DNA from: Paenibacillus sp. FSL R7-0345
Lineage (GTDB): Bacteria > Bacillota > Bacilli > Paenibacillales > Paenibacillaceae
Assembly (NCBI RefSeq): GCF_038595055.1
Contig: NZ_CP152002.1
Location: 2,834,501 to 2,898,500 of the forward strand
Length of the DNA: 64,000 nucleotides
Direction: 5' to 3'
The position numbers and the translations under genes were made by a program. Below, one piece after another: positions 34,146 to 41,970 of this stretch (the stretch's first letter is position 1; each line of letters opens with the position of its first letter). The notes beneath the pieces are model-generated. The model searched no databases, was not told the origin of the DNA, and saw only the letters and a list, made by a program, of their open reading frames with translations.

Positions 34146-34817
34146 ATGAACCTTCAGGATATTCACAAAGAATACGACTTGATCGTCAGCCTCGGCTCCT
34201 CCTGCGCACCTGCCATTAATATGAGACGGTACGGCCTCCGCAAGTTCGCCATGCCCCTGGACTGGATGATCTCTGCATCACTCAGCGATGTGAACCGGTT
34301 AATCGGCAGCCGTTTTGACGGCTTCATGGAATTGGAGAATTTAAGCAAGCTGGAGGAGACCGACTTTTTCCTGAACGATGGGGATCCCCTGTATGACGAC
34401 CCTGCAAGGCACAGCTTATCCAAATCCTATTTTATTAAGGACTCCCGGTACAATATTGTTTCCGCACACGATTTTCCGGTCATCCCGCAAGTAGATTGGC
34501 GCTCCTGTTATCCGGCTTACAGACAAAAGCTTGACCGGCGGATCACCCGCTTCTGGGCAAATCTGCTCTTAAGCAGCAACAGTCTGTTCATCCGGTGGCA
34601 TGCCAGCTACGAACAGGTGTATGAGCTACGTTATATTTTATCCACATTACTTAGAGGAAGAAGCTTTACCATTCTGATCCTAAACCCTGCAGAACATCTG
34701 ACGGTTACCAGGGAACTGCCCTGGGGTATGGAGCACGTGTGCGCACTTGAGGTTCCGGGAGATATGAATGATTATGCGAACTGGGATTATTTATTAAGCG
34801 GGATACGGCTGAAGTAA
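34146..34817 (+). CDS. DUF1796 putative cysteine-peptidase-like protein
   Basis: About 223 residues. The N-terminal pattern IVSLGSSCAPAINMRRYGLR followed by PLDWM is the hallmark of the DUF1796 family, described as papain-like cysteine peptidases, often found with sugar-modification or surface genes. The Cys in SSCAP would be the nucleophile; a His later in the chain (HASYEQV) could be its partner. No signal peptide. Start uncertain: ATG 34146 has GGGTG about 10 nt upstream; GTG 34134 is an alternative. Function in this organism unknown. Confidence 0.75.
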   Translation: MNLQDIHKEYDLIVSLGSSCAPAINMRRYGLRKFAMPLDWMISASLSDVNRLIGSRFDGFMELENLSKLEETDFFLNDGDPLYDDPARHSLSKSYFIKDSRYNIVSAHDFPVIPQVDWRSCYPAYRQKLDRRITRFWANLLLSSNSLFIRWHASYEQVYELRYILSTLLRGRSFTILILNPAEHLTVTRELPWGMEHVCALEVPGDMNDYANWDYLLSGIRLK

Positions 34818-34820
34818 CAG

Positions 34821-35570
34821 CTATTCATGGAGCTTTTGATCAAAGAAGTCTTTTAACCGGGGGGCTTGGACGTAAAAATATTTTTGATTCCGCTTATCCG
34901 TTATTTCTGCGTAAATTGCATGTTTGTCATATTGAATCCGGACCGATCGCTGATCGTTCTTTTTGAAGCTTAACCAAATTTCTGCAGCCAGTGTGCGCTC
35001 AGCATACTGAATTTCATTAACCGCAGATACCGGAATAGAGTTAAGCATTATCATTATCTGATCCGTCCCCTGTTCATTCAGCCCGATGTAGCGGTTCTCG
35101 GCATTCTGACCGTCACTGTAGATCCACATTCCGGCCCCCGCCACCTCCTCAGCCCCGACCTGCTCCCAACGGATTGACGGTTCATTGAGCAAACGCTCTA
35201 TTGCGCTGCCGCCTGACAAGCATCCTGCCGCACCTGCAATACATACTGCAGCCATAATAGCGACGGACCCTCTGCTGATTCTCAGGTAACCATACAATAT
35301 ACAAACCAATGCCGCTGTAAAAGAAGGGATGACCAGAAAGGTCATCATTCCCGATGTCAGTGAATAACCCATCACAGCCTCCAGCGAAAATAGGACGGAC
35401 GGCCCCTTAATATAGATGTACAAAAACGGGATGAACAAGCTGATGAGCACGCTTAACGGCATAATGATCCAATACATTCTCAGACGGCTTTTGTATTCAA
35501 TGAACCGGAATATCCTATATAGTAGGACCGGATACAGTATAGAGGCTGCTAGCACTAATATTCCGCTCAC
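34821..35570 (-). CDS. Membrane protein of unknown function
   Basis: 249 residues. Four transmembrane helices fall in the first 130 residues, then a soluble domain of about 120 residues ending with an YFYVQAPRLKDFF segment. The fourth helix region ends with AAGCLSGGS, which looks like a lipobox but lies within the membrane part. GTG start with AGGAGG about 6 nt upstream. Convergent with the DUF1796 gene (3 bp between stops). Not recognised. Confidence 0.75.
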   Translation of the reverse strand: MSGILVLAASILYPVLLYRIFRFIEYKSRLRMYWIIMPLSVLISLFIPFLYIYIKGPSVLFSLEAVMGYSLTSGMMTFLVIPSFTAALVCILYGYLRISRGSVAIMAAVCIAGAAGCLSGGSAIERLLNEPSIRWEQVGAEEVAGAGMWIYSDGQNAENRYIGLNEQGTDQIMIMLNSIPVSAVNEIQYAERTLAAEIWLSFKKNDQRSVRIQYDKHAIYAEITDKRNQKYFYVQAPRLKDFFDQKLHE

Positions 35571-35630
35571 GTTAAACCTCCTTTACAAAACCAGATACTA
35601 CACAAGAAAATCTAATAAAAAGAAGCATTT

Positions 35631-35831
35631 TTAAAAAAATATAACCGGTATAAAAAATACGAAAAAGAGGATGAGGGCGAGAACGCTGCTGATCCGGCAC
35701 ATCAGAATATAAGCATTACTCGGCTCGGAATGTCCCTTAACCATCCACCCGTAACGCAGATACCAGCCGAAGGCCGGAAAGCAAAAGTTCAGTACGGCCA
35801 GCAAGACAAACAGAACAGCAAATACAACCAT
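35631..35831 (-). CDS. DUF6199-like two-helix membrane protein
   Basis: 66 residues with two transmembrane helices joined by the loop WYLRYGWMVKGHSEPSNAY, a pattern I associate with the DUF6199 family. AGGAGG is placed 6 nt before the ATG at 35831. The same frame is open for a further 100 codons upstream, but no ribosome binding site supports that. It follows no obvious operon. Function unknown. Confidence 0.72.
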   Translation of the reverse strand: MVVFAVLFVLLAVLNFCFPAFGWYLRYGWMVKGHSEPSNAYILMCRISSVLALILFFVFFIPVIFF

Positions 35832-35937
35832 GAGAAACCTCCTTTTGTTTATTTTACTCAGGCATGATAATAAAGGCAGATTGCAGTTTATGAGAACTGT
35901 AACAGAATATGTATAACAATCATAGGAGGAAATAGAC

Positions 35938-36144
35938 ATGGCAGCTATTTTTAATGTGAACAACACTACTTTTACGCAAAAACAGTCCCCTGTTTCCGAG
36001 TTTGCCTGGCATACCAGTGGGAGACTGGCAGACGCGGCTGGCTCCAGGCAGCTATTTTTTGACATCCGCTCGCTGGATCCCGGAAAGTACTCCAAGACCC
36101 GCGAGAAATGGGAGCAGTTAGCTAAGGGGGATTCAAGCCGGTGA
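35938..36144 (+). pseudogene. Cupin-domain gene with internal deletion (barrel lost)
   Basis: 68 residues. The first 52 (MAAIFNVNNTTFTQ to FFDIRSLDPGKYS) match the N-terminus of a cupin family common in Bacillus and Paenibacillus, where this start is followed by a metal-binding FPYHFHRNAEELF barrel. Here the sequence jumps straight to KTREKWEQLAKGD, which resembles the last residues of the same family. About 90-100 residues with all metal ligands are thus missing, without a frameshift. AGGAGG and the ATG are intact, so a short peptide may still be made. Stop overlaps the NUDIX start. Confidence 0.6.
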
Positions 36145-36566
36145 AAGTTACGATACATAGGACAGCTGTTAAAGATGTTGCACTAAAATATGTAGTGATT
36201 GTTGCAAGGCAGGGCGATCAGTGGATTATGGCCAGGCACCGTGAACGGTCTACATGGGAGTTTGCGGGCGGGCATATCGAGCCGAATGAACCGGCGGATG
36301 ATGCGGCGGCGCGGGAATTATATGAAGAGACAGGAGCAGAGGAATTCTCCCTAACACCTGTCTGCGTATACTCAGTATCCATAGAAGGGGTGCCCGAGAG
36401 CTTCGGCAAGCTCTATCTGGCGGATGTTCAGAGCTTCGGGCAGATTCCCCAATTTGAAATGGCCGAGATCAGGGGCTTCGCGGACATACCGGAGGAAGTG
36501 ACCTACCCGCTAATCGTTCCGGCGCATATGGCTGAAATCAAGAGATTTTTGCAGGAGGCGGAATAA
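36141..36566 (+). CDS. NUDIX hydrolase
   Basis: 141 residues. The full Nudix box is present: GGHIEPNEPADDAAARELYE followed by ETGA (GX5EX7REUXEEXGU), near residues 42-65. Substrate (an NDP-linked compound) not predictable. The GTG start overlaps the stop of the damaged cupin gene, so translation is probably coupled to that remnant; this may be why the remnant has been kept. Confidence 0.9.
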   Translation: MKVTIHRTAVKDVALKYVVIVARQGDQWIMARHRERSTWEFAGGHIEPNEPADDAAARELYEETGAEEFSLTPVCVYSVSIEGVPESFGKLYLADVQSFGQIPQFEMAEIRGFADIPEEVTYPLIVPAHMAEIKRFLQEAE

Positions 36567-36577
36567 ATAACGATCCC

Positions 36578-38245
36578 CTATCCTCCCCCGGTTAATTGTG
36601 CTTTCAGCCGCTCTGTTTCTTCCTCTATACGCTTCGGATCGATCCGCTCAAAGAGCAGGGTTAAGTCCCGGATGGCCTGACCCGCGGGTACGGAGATGCT
36701 GTGCCAACAGGGCTGCCCTAACGAGAGGAAGGAGCGGATCTGGTTACAGGAAAAGGGAATAAACGGATTCAGCAGGTTAGCCAGATTAGCGATAATTTGC
36801 ACACAGTTGTAGAGGGTATGGCTGCAGTCCGCCGGATTTTCCTTGAACATTGCCCAAGGCTTCTGTTCGTCGAAATATTTGTTAGCCTGGCGTACCGCTG
36901 CAAAGATGCTCTCCAGCGCGTCCTTGAACCGGCCTGCCTCAATAAGCTTACCGGCTTTTAGATACAATTCATTAATTGCATGATTCCACAGCGCTTCTGC
37001 TTCTCCTTGAGGCACCCGGCCGTCAAATGACTTGTTGATGAAAGCCAGGCTGCGGTTGACGAAATTGCCGAAGGCACCAAGCAGCTCACCGTTATGGCTA
37101 TGGATAAATTCCCGCCAGGTGAAATCGGTGTCCCGCTTCTCGGGTCCGTTTGCTATGAGAAAATAGCGGATGGAATCCGGCTGATAGCGGCTGAGAATAT
37201 CGGGAACCCAGACAGCCCAGTTACGGCTAGTGGAGAACTTTTGACCCTCCAGAGTCATGTATTCACAGGCCAGCAGCCGGTCCGGCAAATGCAGTCCGCC
37301 CGCCCCCATAAGAATGGCCGGCCAGATGAGACTATGGAACGGCACATTGTCTTTGCCGTGTACATAATAGGCGGTGATGCCCTGTTCGGGAGTGCCCTCA
37401 CCGACGCTTTCCAGCCAGAAGTCCTCCCAGCTTTCGCCTGTCTGCCGGGCCCACTGTCTGCTGGCAGACAGATAACCGCTGACCGCCTCGATCCAGACGT
37501 AAATTTTTTTGCCGCTGTAGCCGTCGACCGGCACATCGACTCCCCAGTCCAGGTCCCGGGTTGCCGCACGGTCCTGAAGTCCTTCCTGCAGGTACCGCCC
37601 GGTTAACCGGACCGCATTTTCCCTCCAGCCATGCTCCGCCCCGGCATATGCGGCCAGCTCATCCTGCAGCTTCGATAAGGCCAGGTAATAATGCTCTGTG
37701 GGGCGCAGAACGGGCGGTGTTCCGCAGATTTTGCAGACCCGTTCCAGCAGGTCGGACGGATCGAGCAGGGCTGAGCAATAGTCGCACTGATCGCCGCGCG
37801 CCGGCTGTCCGCAGTGCGGACAAATGCCCTCCACGTAGCGGTCCGGGAGAAAGCGCTGGTCCTGCTCACAGTAGCACTGCAAAGCCGATCGGGTATACAG
37901 ATATCCGTGATCCAGCAGCTGCAGAAATAACTCCTGGACTACCTCATGGTGTTCAGACTGATCTGTGCGTGTATACAGGTCAAACGTGAAGCCCAGCCGG
38001 CTGAAGCATTCCGTGAATTCGTGATGGTATCTGCCGGCGAATGCCCCCGGAGATACCCCTTCCCTGGCAGCCTGCACTGCCACCGGTGTTCCGTGACAGT
38101 CACTTCCGGACACATACAGCACCCGGTCGCCAGCCGCCCGGTGATAGCGGGCTAGAATGTCACCCGGCAGAATGCTTGCCAGCCTGCCTAGATGCAGGGA
38201 ACCGTTGGCATAGGGCCAGGCGCCGCCGATAAAAATAGTCTTCAT
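36578..38245 (-). CDS. metG: Methionyl-tRNA synthetase, short form, T-box controlled
   Basis: 555 residues, class I synthetase charging tRNA-Met. The HIGH-type motif is HLGR (about residues 18-21) and the KMSKS-type motif is KFSTS (about 333-337). A four-Cys zinc knuckle (CPHC and CDYC near residues 144-160) marks the E. coli-like type. The C-terminal tRNA-binding (EMAP-like) domain that takes B. subtilis MetS to about 660 residues is missing. A complete T-box leader lies upstream. It may be a second synthetase beside a housekeeping one elsewhere, perhaps with different inhibitor sensitivity; that is inference. Confidence 0.92.
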   Translation of the reverse strand: MKTIFIGGAWPYANGSLHLGRLASILPGDILARYHRAAGDRVLYVSGSDCHGTPVAVQAAREGVSPGAFAGRYHHEFTECFSRLGFTFDLYTRTDQSEHHEVVQELFLQLLDHGYLYTRSALQCYCEQDQRFLPDRYVEGICPHCGQPARGDQCDYCSALLDPSDLLERVCKICGTPPVLRPTEHYYLALSKLQDELAAYAGAEHGWRENAVRLTGRYLQEGLQDRAATRDLDWGVDVPVDGYSGKKIYVWIEAVSGYLSASRQWARQTGESWEDFWLESVGEGTPEQGITAYYVHGKDNVPFHSLIWPAILMGAGGLHLPDRLLACEYMTLEGQKFSTSRNWAVWVPDILSRYQPDSIRYFLIANGPEKRDTDFTWREFIHSHNGELLGAFGNFVNRSLAFINKSFDGRVPQGEAEALWNHAINELYLKAGKLIEAGRFKDALESIFAAVRQANKYFDEQKPWAMFKENPADCSHTLYNCVQIIANLANLLNPFIPFSCNQIRSFLSLGQPCWHSISVPAGQAIRDLTLLFERIDPKRIEEETERLKAQLTGGG

Positions 38246-38282
38246 TATTCCTTCTCCTCCTGTGATTTACATTATCTGAACA

Positions 38283-38566
38283 ACAAAAAAGACTCCTGTC
38301 CCCAAAAGGGACGGGAGCCTGTGCTCACGTGTTACCACCCAACTTCGTCAATGCCTTGCGGCATTCACCTCTTCAGGTACGCCGCTGGTAAGCGGTTATA
38401 CCCTAGCATGTTAACGGATGCGGGTTCCGGCGCAGCCTACACCCCTTAAAGGGTTTCGGTGCGCAGCTCAGAGACCATATTCCCGTGGTTTTTCCCTGCT
38501 CCTTTTCAGCGGACGGAGCTCTCTGTGAGAGAATTGCCAAGGTACTCTTTCTCTTCCTAGCTTTTA
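38283..38566 (-). promoter_or_regulatory. T-box riboswitch, Met specifier, before metG
   Basis: Read on the minus strand: Stem I with a specifier-loop GAATATGG at which ATG (complement of 38476-38478) would pair with the tRNA-Met anticodon; the T-box sequence GTTGGGTGGTAACACG at about 38328-38343; and a terminator GGCTCCCGTCCC / GGGGACAGGAGTC followed by TTTTTT (38283-38319). Low charging of tRNA-Met would turn on metG. This accounts for most of the 437-bp gap between metG and the lipoprotein gene. Confidence 0.88.
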
Positions 38567-38585
38567 AATATCCTAATTACTGGAT

Positions 38586-38614
38586 ATCTTAATGCTGTCT
38601 GCCGCTGAAGTCAA
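38586..38614 (-). promoter_or_regulatory. Promoter of T-box-metG
   Basis: On the minus strand, TTGACT (38609-38614), a 17-bp spacer and TAAGAT (38586-38591), about 20 bp before the T-box leader begins. Confidence 0.6.
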
Positions 38615-38682
38615 GCGCAAGTTTAATATCCCTTCCAATCGTCAAAGCTGGGAACAGCAGATAAGATAAGGAGGAGAAGAAT

Positions 38683-38907
38683 ATGCACAAATACAGCAAG
38701 AGTGTTACAGGCCTCTGTCTGGCTCTGCTGCTGATGCCTGCCGGCTGTTCGGCAGTGTATCAGGCGCCGGAGGCAGTTCAAATCAGCCCCGTAACGGAAT
38801 TAGGCGGCAGACCGGACAGCCTGGACCGGCTGGACCCGCCGGTGTCCCCGGTTATGCAGGATGTGTATGACCGTTCTATTCCTGCTGAAGTATACTCCGC
38901 TGATTGA
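38683..38907 (+). CDS. Small lipoprotein of unknown function
   Basis: 74 residues. A signal peptide with lipobox MPAGC puts the lipidated Cys at about residue 22; the mature part is only about 50 residues, proline-rich and without known motif. GGAGG lies about 10 nt before the ATG. Divergent from metG. Not recognised. Confidence 0.7.
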   Translation: MHKYSKSVTGLCLALLLMPAGCSAVYQAPEAVQISPVTELGGRPDSLDRLDPPVSPVMQDVYDRSIPAEVYSAD

Positions 38908-39019
38908 ACCTGCGTGTCCTCAGATCAGCCGTCAGCCGGCAGGCCTCCCTATACAGACAATCGAAAATTCTGTATAATAATTCAACTGTTGTTTGACATA
39001 GAGAGGAGAGGCAGAGAAT

Positions 39020-39463
39020 ATGGCGGCGGAAATCGTACATGTAACTACAGATGAACAGCTTCAGATGGGGCTGGACATCCGCAAAAAAGTATTCGTAGAG
39101 GAACAGCAGGTTCCGGCGGAAGAGGAAATTGACGAATACGATGTAATCGGGGATCAGGTGCATCATCTGCTGGTTGTGGATGACGGCGTTCCGGTGGCTG
39201 CCGGCCGGCTGATTTACTATAAAGCAGGATCTGCCAAAATGCAGCGCATCGCTGTGCATAAGGAATACCGCAGCAAGGGATACGGGCGTGTCCTGCTGAT
39301 GGCGCTTGAAGAGCGGGCCAAAGAACTGGGACTGGTCTTTTCGATACTGGATGCGCAGTGTCAGGCTGAAGATTTTTATGCCAAGCAGGGTTATGAGGTC
39401 ATCTCCGAGGAGCCATTCTATGACGCAGGCATCCTGCATGTGAGAATGCAGAAGAAGCTTTAA
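39020..39463 (+). CDS. GNAT N-acetyltransferase (YjcF/ElaA-like)
   Basis: 147 residues. The opening contains IRKKVFVEEQQVPAEEEID, typical of the YjcF/ElaA branch, and the acetyl-CoA pyrophosphate loop is HKEYRSKGYGRVLL near residue 80. The end (AEDFYAKQGYEVISEEPFYDAGI) is also conserved in that branch. Substrate unknown. GAGGAGAGG precedes the ATG. Single gene. Confidence 0.9.
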   Translation: MAAEIVHVTTDEQLQMGLDIRKKVFVEEQQVPAEEEIDEYDVIGDQVHHLLVVDDGVPVAAGRLIYYKAGSAKMQRIAVHKEYRSKGYGRVLLMALEERAKELGLVFSILDAQCQAEDFYAKQGYEVISEEPFYDAGILHVRMQKKL

Positions 39464-39549
39464 ACCCAAAGATACATACTTCTTCGCGGCGCAGGGGAAT
39501 CTACCGGTATGCCATAGGGCTAATCCAAACGCGAAGGAGAGAATCCGCA

Positions 39550-39786
39550 GTGATCAACAATGAACGCGAACGTTTTACAGCGGCGCAGAGAAATGGTGAC
39601 GGCGATCTGCTGAAGTTTCAGACTTCCTCTGGACGTGTACTCGATTACCAGCAGGCGCTGCAGGAGGTTCAGACCGGCAGTATTGCCGGAGTGAATGTGT
39701 TCAAAGGGAAAGACGGCGAAATGTATATCCGGGGAGATGCGGACGGGGATCCTACGAATAACCTGGATCAGCTGCCGCAGTTCTAG
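39550..39786 (+). CDS. DUF3892 small protein
   Basis: 78 residues. The pattern NGDGDLLKFQTSSGRVLDYQ followed by ALQEVQTGSIAGVNVFKGKDG and RGDADGDPTNNLD is that of the DUF3892 family, of unknown role and frequent in Firmicutes. GTG start with AAGGAGAG about 8 nt upstream; an ATG four codons on is not present, so GTG is likely correct. Followed by a terminator. Confidence 0.85.
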   Translation: MINNERERFTAAQRNGDGDLLKFQTSSGRVLDYQQALQEVQTGSIAGVNVFKGKDGEMYIRGDADGDPTNNLDQLPQF

Positions 39787-39804
39787 GACAGAAGGTGTAT
39801 ACGA

Positions 39805-39847
39805 AGACCGGACAAGCGCTGCAATGCGCGGGTGTCCGGTCTTTTTA
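39805..39847 (+). terminator. Terminator after DUF3892 gene
   Basis: AGACCGGACA (39805-39814) pairs perfectly with TGTCCGGTCT (39833-39842), with an inner GCGC stem, followed by TTTT. Confidence 0.8.
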
Positions 39848-39991
39848 TTATGGTGGCGGATAATGTGGTTATAAAAAACGACCGGGGAGATGCTGAAGAT
39901 TCCTAGCCTGCTGGCCATCGGGCCGGAGCTGGGCGGCAAATGACCTATCCGGTTATGAGGCTGCTCTGCCCAGACCGGAATGACATAAGCG

Positions 39992-40729
39992 TTATAGCGT
40001 ATACAGCACCTGCTGCTCCATAAAAGTCATCTCTGCTGTTTTACCCTCAAAGGCGGGCTTCTGGTCGCTGTAATGCATCAGGCGGATCAGCTCACGAATG
40101 TCCTGGGGCAAAGATAACAGATCGCTAAGAGCTGTATGGATTACGCCCGGGCCCGTCAGCTGGCACTCATGAAAAATTTGACGGACCCCCTGCTTGCGGA
40201 CCAGCTTCAGGAGCAGCTCAGGCTGAAAAGTCATGTCGGCACTGTAAAAAATATCACCGTTCAGCAGCAGGGAGTAACTGTCTTTACCGCGGATATGCGG
40301 TGTGCGGATCAGTTCCAGTGTGATTGCGGGAGAGAGTGTGCAGGATGCAGCAGGCGGCAGCAGCTTTACTTCGAAAGCCTCATCAAGGGTGCGGGGGGAG
40401 CCGGAATTCCCGGTGCGGTTTTTAAGGTAACCTTCATGGAGCGGATTCATTAACGGTCCGGCAGCGAACAGGGGCATTTTTGGCCCTCCGGCTGACCGGG
40501 TGAGCCTGCCAAGCTCAGGGAGACCGCCAATGTGGTCACTGTGAGTGTGGGTAATCAGCACAGCGTCCACCTCACTGACAGAACGGCCGGCTGCCTCCAT
40601 GGCAAGCGGTGCGGTGGTTCCGCAGTCGATCATCAGAGTATAGTCCGGGCTGATGAGCAGCCCGTTATTATTATAGTAGTTTTTGGCATGGGCATCGCCG
40701 GTGCCGAGCATTTGCAGCTGCAGAGTCAT
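39992..40729 (-). CDS. Metallo-beta-lactamase-fold hydrolase (RNase Z-like)
   Basis: 245 residues. The metal motif HTHSDHIGG is near residue 66, with further ligands in the TPHIRGKDSYSLLL and SADMTF regions and His in FHECQ. Belongs to the RNase Z/YycJ-like branch of the fold; whether it acts on RNA, DNA or a small ester is not clear. I chose the ATG at 40729 because TTGGAGGA lies about 9 nt upstream. Single gene. Confidence 0.87.
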   Translation of the reverse strand: MTLQLQMLGTGDAHAKNYYNNNGLLISPDYTLMIDCGTTAPLAMEAAGRSVSEVDAVLITHTHSDHIGGLPELGRLTRSAGGPKMPLFAAGPLMNPLHEGYLKNRTGNSGSPRTLDEAFEVKLLPPAASCTLSPAITLELIRTPHIRGKDSYSLLLNGDIFYSADMTFQPELLLKLVRKQGVRQIFHECQLTGPGVIHTALSDLLSLPQDIRELIRLMHYSDQKPAFEGKTAEMTFMEQQVLYTL

Positions 40730-40896
40730 ATGGTGTTCCTCCAATAATAGTAGTGCTGCCGTGGCAGTAGTGGGCATTAATCTAAATATAGTATCATTTT
40801 ACCCGGAATGATGAATTTTTTACCTAAACTCTCCGCAACTTGTAGCACCTCCTGTAGTATATATTAACAGCATGAATTATTTGGAGGGTCTCAAGG

Positions 40897-41448
40897 ATGA
40901 GATGGAAAAAAATTGCTCTGTGCGTGGTTGTGTTTTCCCTGATGGGAGGCTCATTATTGTTCGCGGATTCTGTAAATCAAAAGCTTAGAGTATGGAGCAA
41001 TGGAAAGGAGATGGCCGACGGGGGCTATCTGATCGACGGGAAGGCATATATTCCGGCCAGAGAAGCCGGAGGTGTCGTCAGCTGGGACGGTTCAGGCAAG
41101 GTGACGATCCTCAAGCCGAATGTGCAGATTGTACTGTTCAACGGCGACAAGGTGTTTGGCAATGTGAACGTAGGCAAGCTCAAGATCAAGGTGCTGACCC
41201 AGGTGGACAGCCTGACTGATGAAATTGCTGCCGTAAAGGTGGCTATTACTGACCCTTCGGGCAATGTAAAGGATATTCAATCCCAGGAGCTCGGCGGATC
41301 GAAGAAGGAGGATTTCTGGTTCCCGACTTCAGAATTCACGTATGACTTCAAGGACTCCGGCAAATACCGTGTAGGCTTCTACATTAAGGCTTCAAAAGGC
41401 TCCGATTACGTTCTTGTGGCAGAGAAGGTAATTACGGCGCTGGATTAA
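40897..41448 (+). CDS. Secreted protein with copper-amine-oxidase-N-like domain
   Basis: 183 residues. Signal peptide about residues 1-24 (cleaved near LFADS), then a stalk-type domain (LIDGKAYIPAREAGGVVSWD) like the copper amine oxidase N-terminal repeats found in many Paenibacillus exported proteins, and a C-terminal beta domain of about 95 residues. It probably acts at the cell surface. TTTGGAGGG precedes the ATG. Function unknown. Confidence 0.8.
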   Translation: MRWKKIALCVVVFSLMGGSLLFADSVNQKLRVWSNGKEMADGGYLIDGKAYIPAREAGGVVSWDGSGKVTILKPNVQIVLFNGDKVFGNVNVGKLKIKVLTQVDSLTDEIAAVKVAITDPSGNVKDIQSQELGGSKKEDFWFPTSEFTYDFKDSGKYRVGFYIKASKGSDYVLVAEKVITALD

Positions 41449-41537
41449 GCTTTTTCAGGCATCCGCAAATTGACCTGAACTTACCATACGTGTTACGATA
41501 CCCTAGCAGGATAATTCAATTAAAGTGAGGTATTTCA

Positions 41538-41861
41538 ATGAGCGATCACAAACATGAGCATGGCCATGAACATGGTGAAGCATGCGGTTGCGGACATGAT
41601 CACGACCATGAGCACGAGGAGTTTGTGCTGACCTTGACGAACGAGCAGGGCGAAGATGTAGAAATGGTGCTGGTGGAAACGTTCGACGTAGGCGAGAAGT
41701 TGTACGCGCTGCTGCTGGAACGCGAAAACCCTGAGGCAGACGGTATCATTCTGCGTATGGAAGAAGAGAACGAAGAAATGGTTCTTTACAACATTGAAGA
41801 TGAAGCTGAATGGAAAGCTGTTGAAGAAGCTTACAACGAGCTGCTTGCCCAGCAAGAATAG
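41538..41861 (+). CDS. DUF1292 protein with His-rich N-terminus
   Basis: 107 residues. The C-terminal 75 are a DUF1292 (YrzB) domain (LTLTNEQGEDVEMVLVETFD and following). The first 30 contain many His plus a CGCG pair (HKHEHGHEHGEACGCGHDHD), a likely metal-binding segment absent from the short B. subtilis protein. Very acidic overall. AGTGAGGT precedes the ATG. Role unknown; in other Firmicutes the family lies near the yrrK-yrzL genes, which are not seen here. Confidence 0.85.
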   Translation: MSDHKHEHGHEHGEACGCGHDHDHEHEEFVLTLTNEQGEDVEMVLVETFDVGEKLYALLLERENPEADGIILRMEEENEEMVLYNIEDEAEWKAVEEAYNELLAQQE

Positions 41862-41914
41862 ATTTCAGTGCAGCTGAGGGTATTCCTGCCGGACAGGCAT
41901 TGGTGCCCCAAGCA

Positions 41915-41949
41915 CAAAACCCCGATACTGGTTCAGTATCGGGGTTTTG
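41915..41949. terminator. Bidirectional terminator, DUF1292 / speA
   Basis: A perfect 16-bp stem (41915-41930 with 41934-41949) and a 3-nt loop, ending AAAAC/GTTTT on the two strands, between convergent genes. Confidence 0.9.
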
Positions 41950-41970
41950 TTTATCCCTGGAAGCTGCCCG

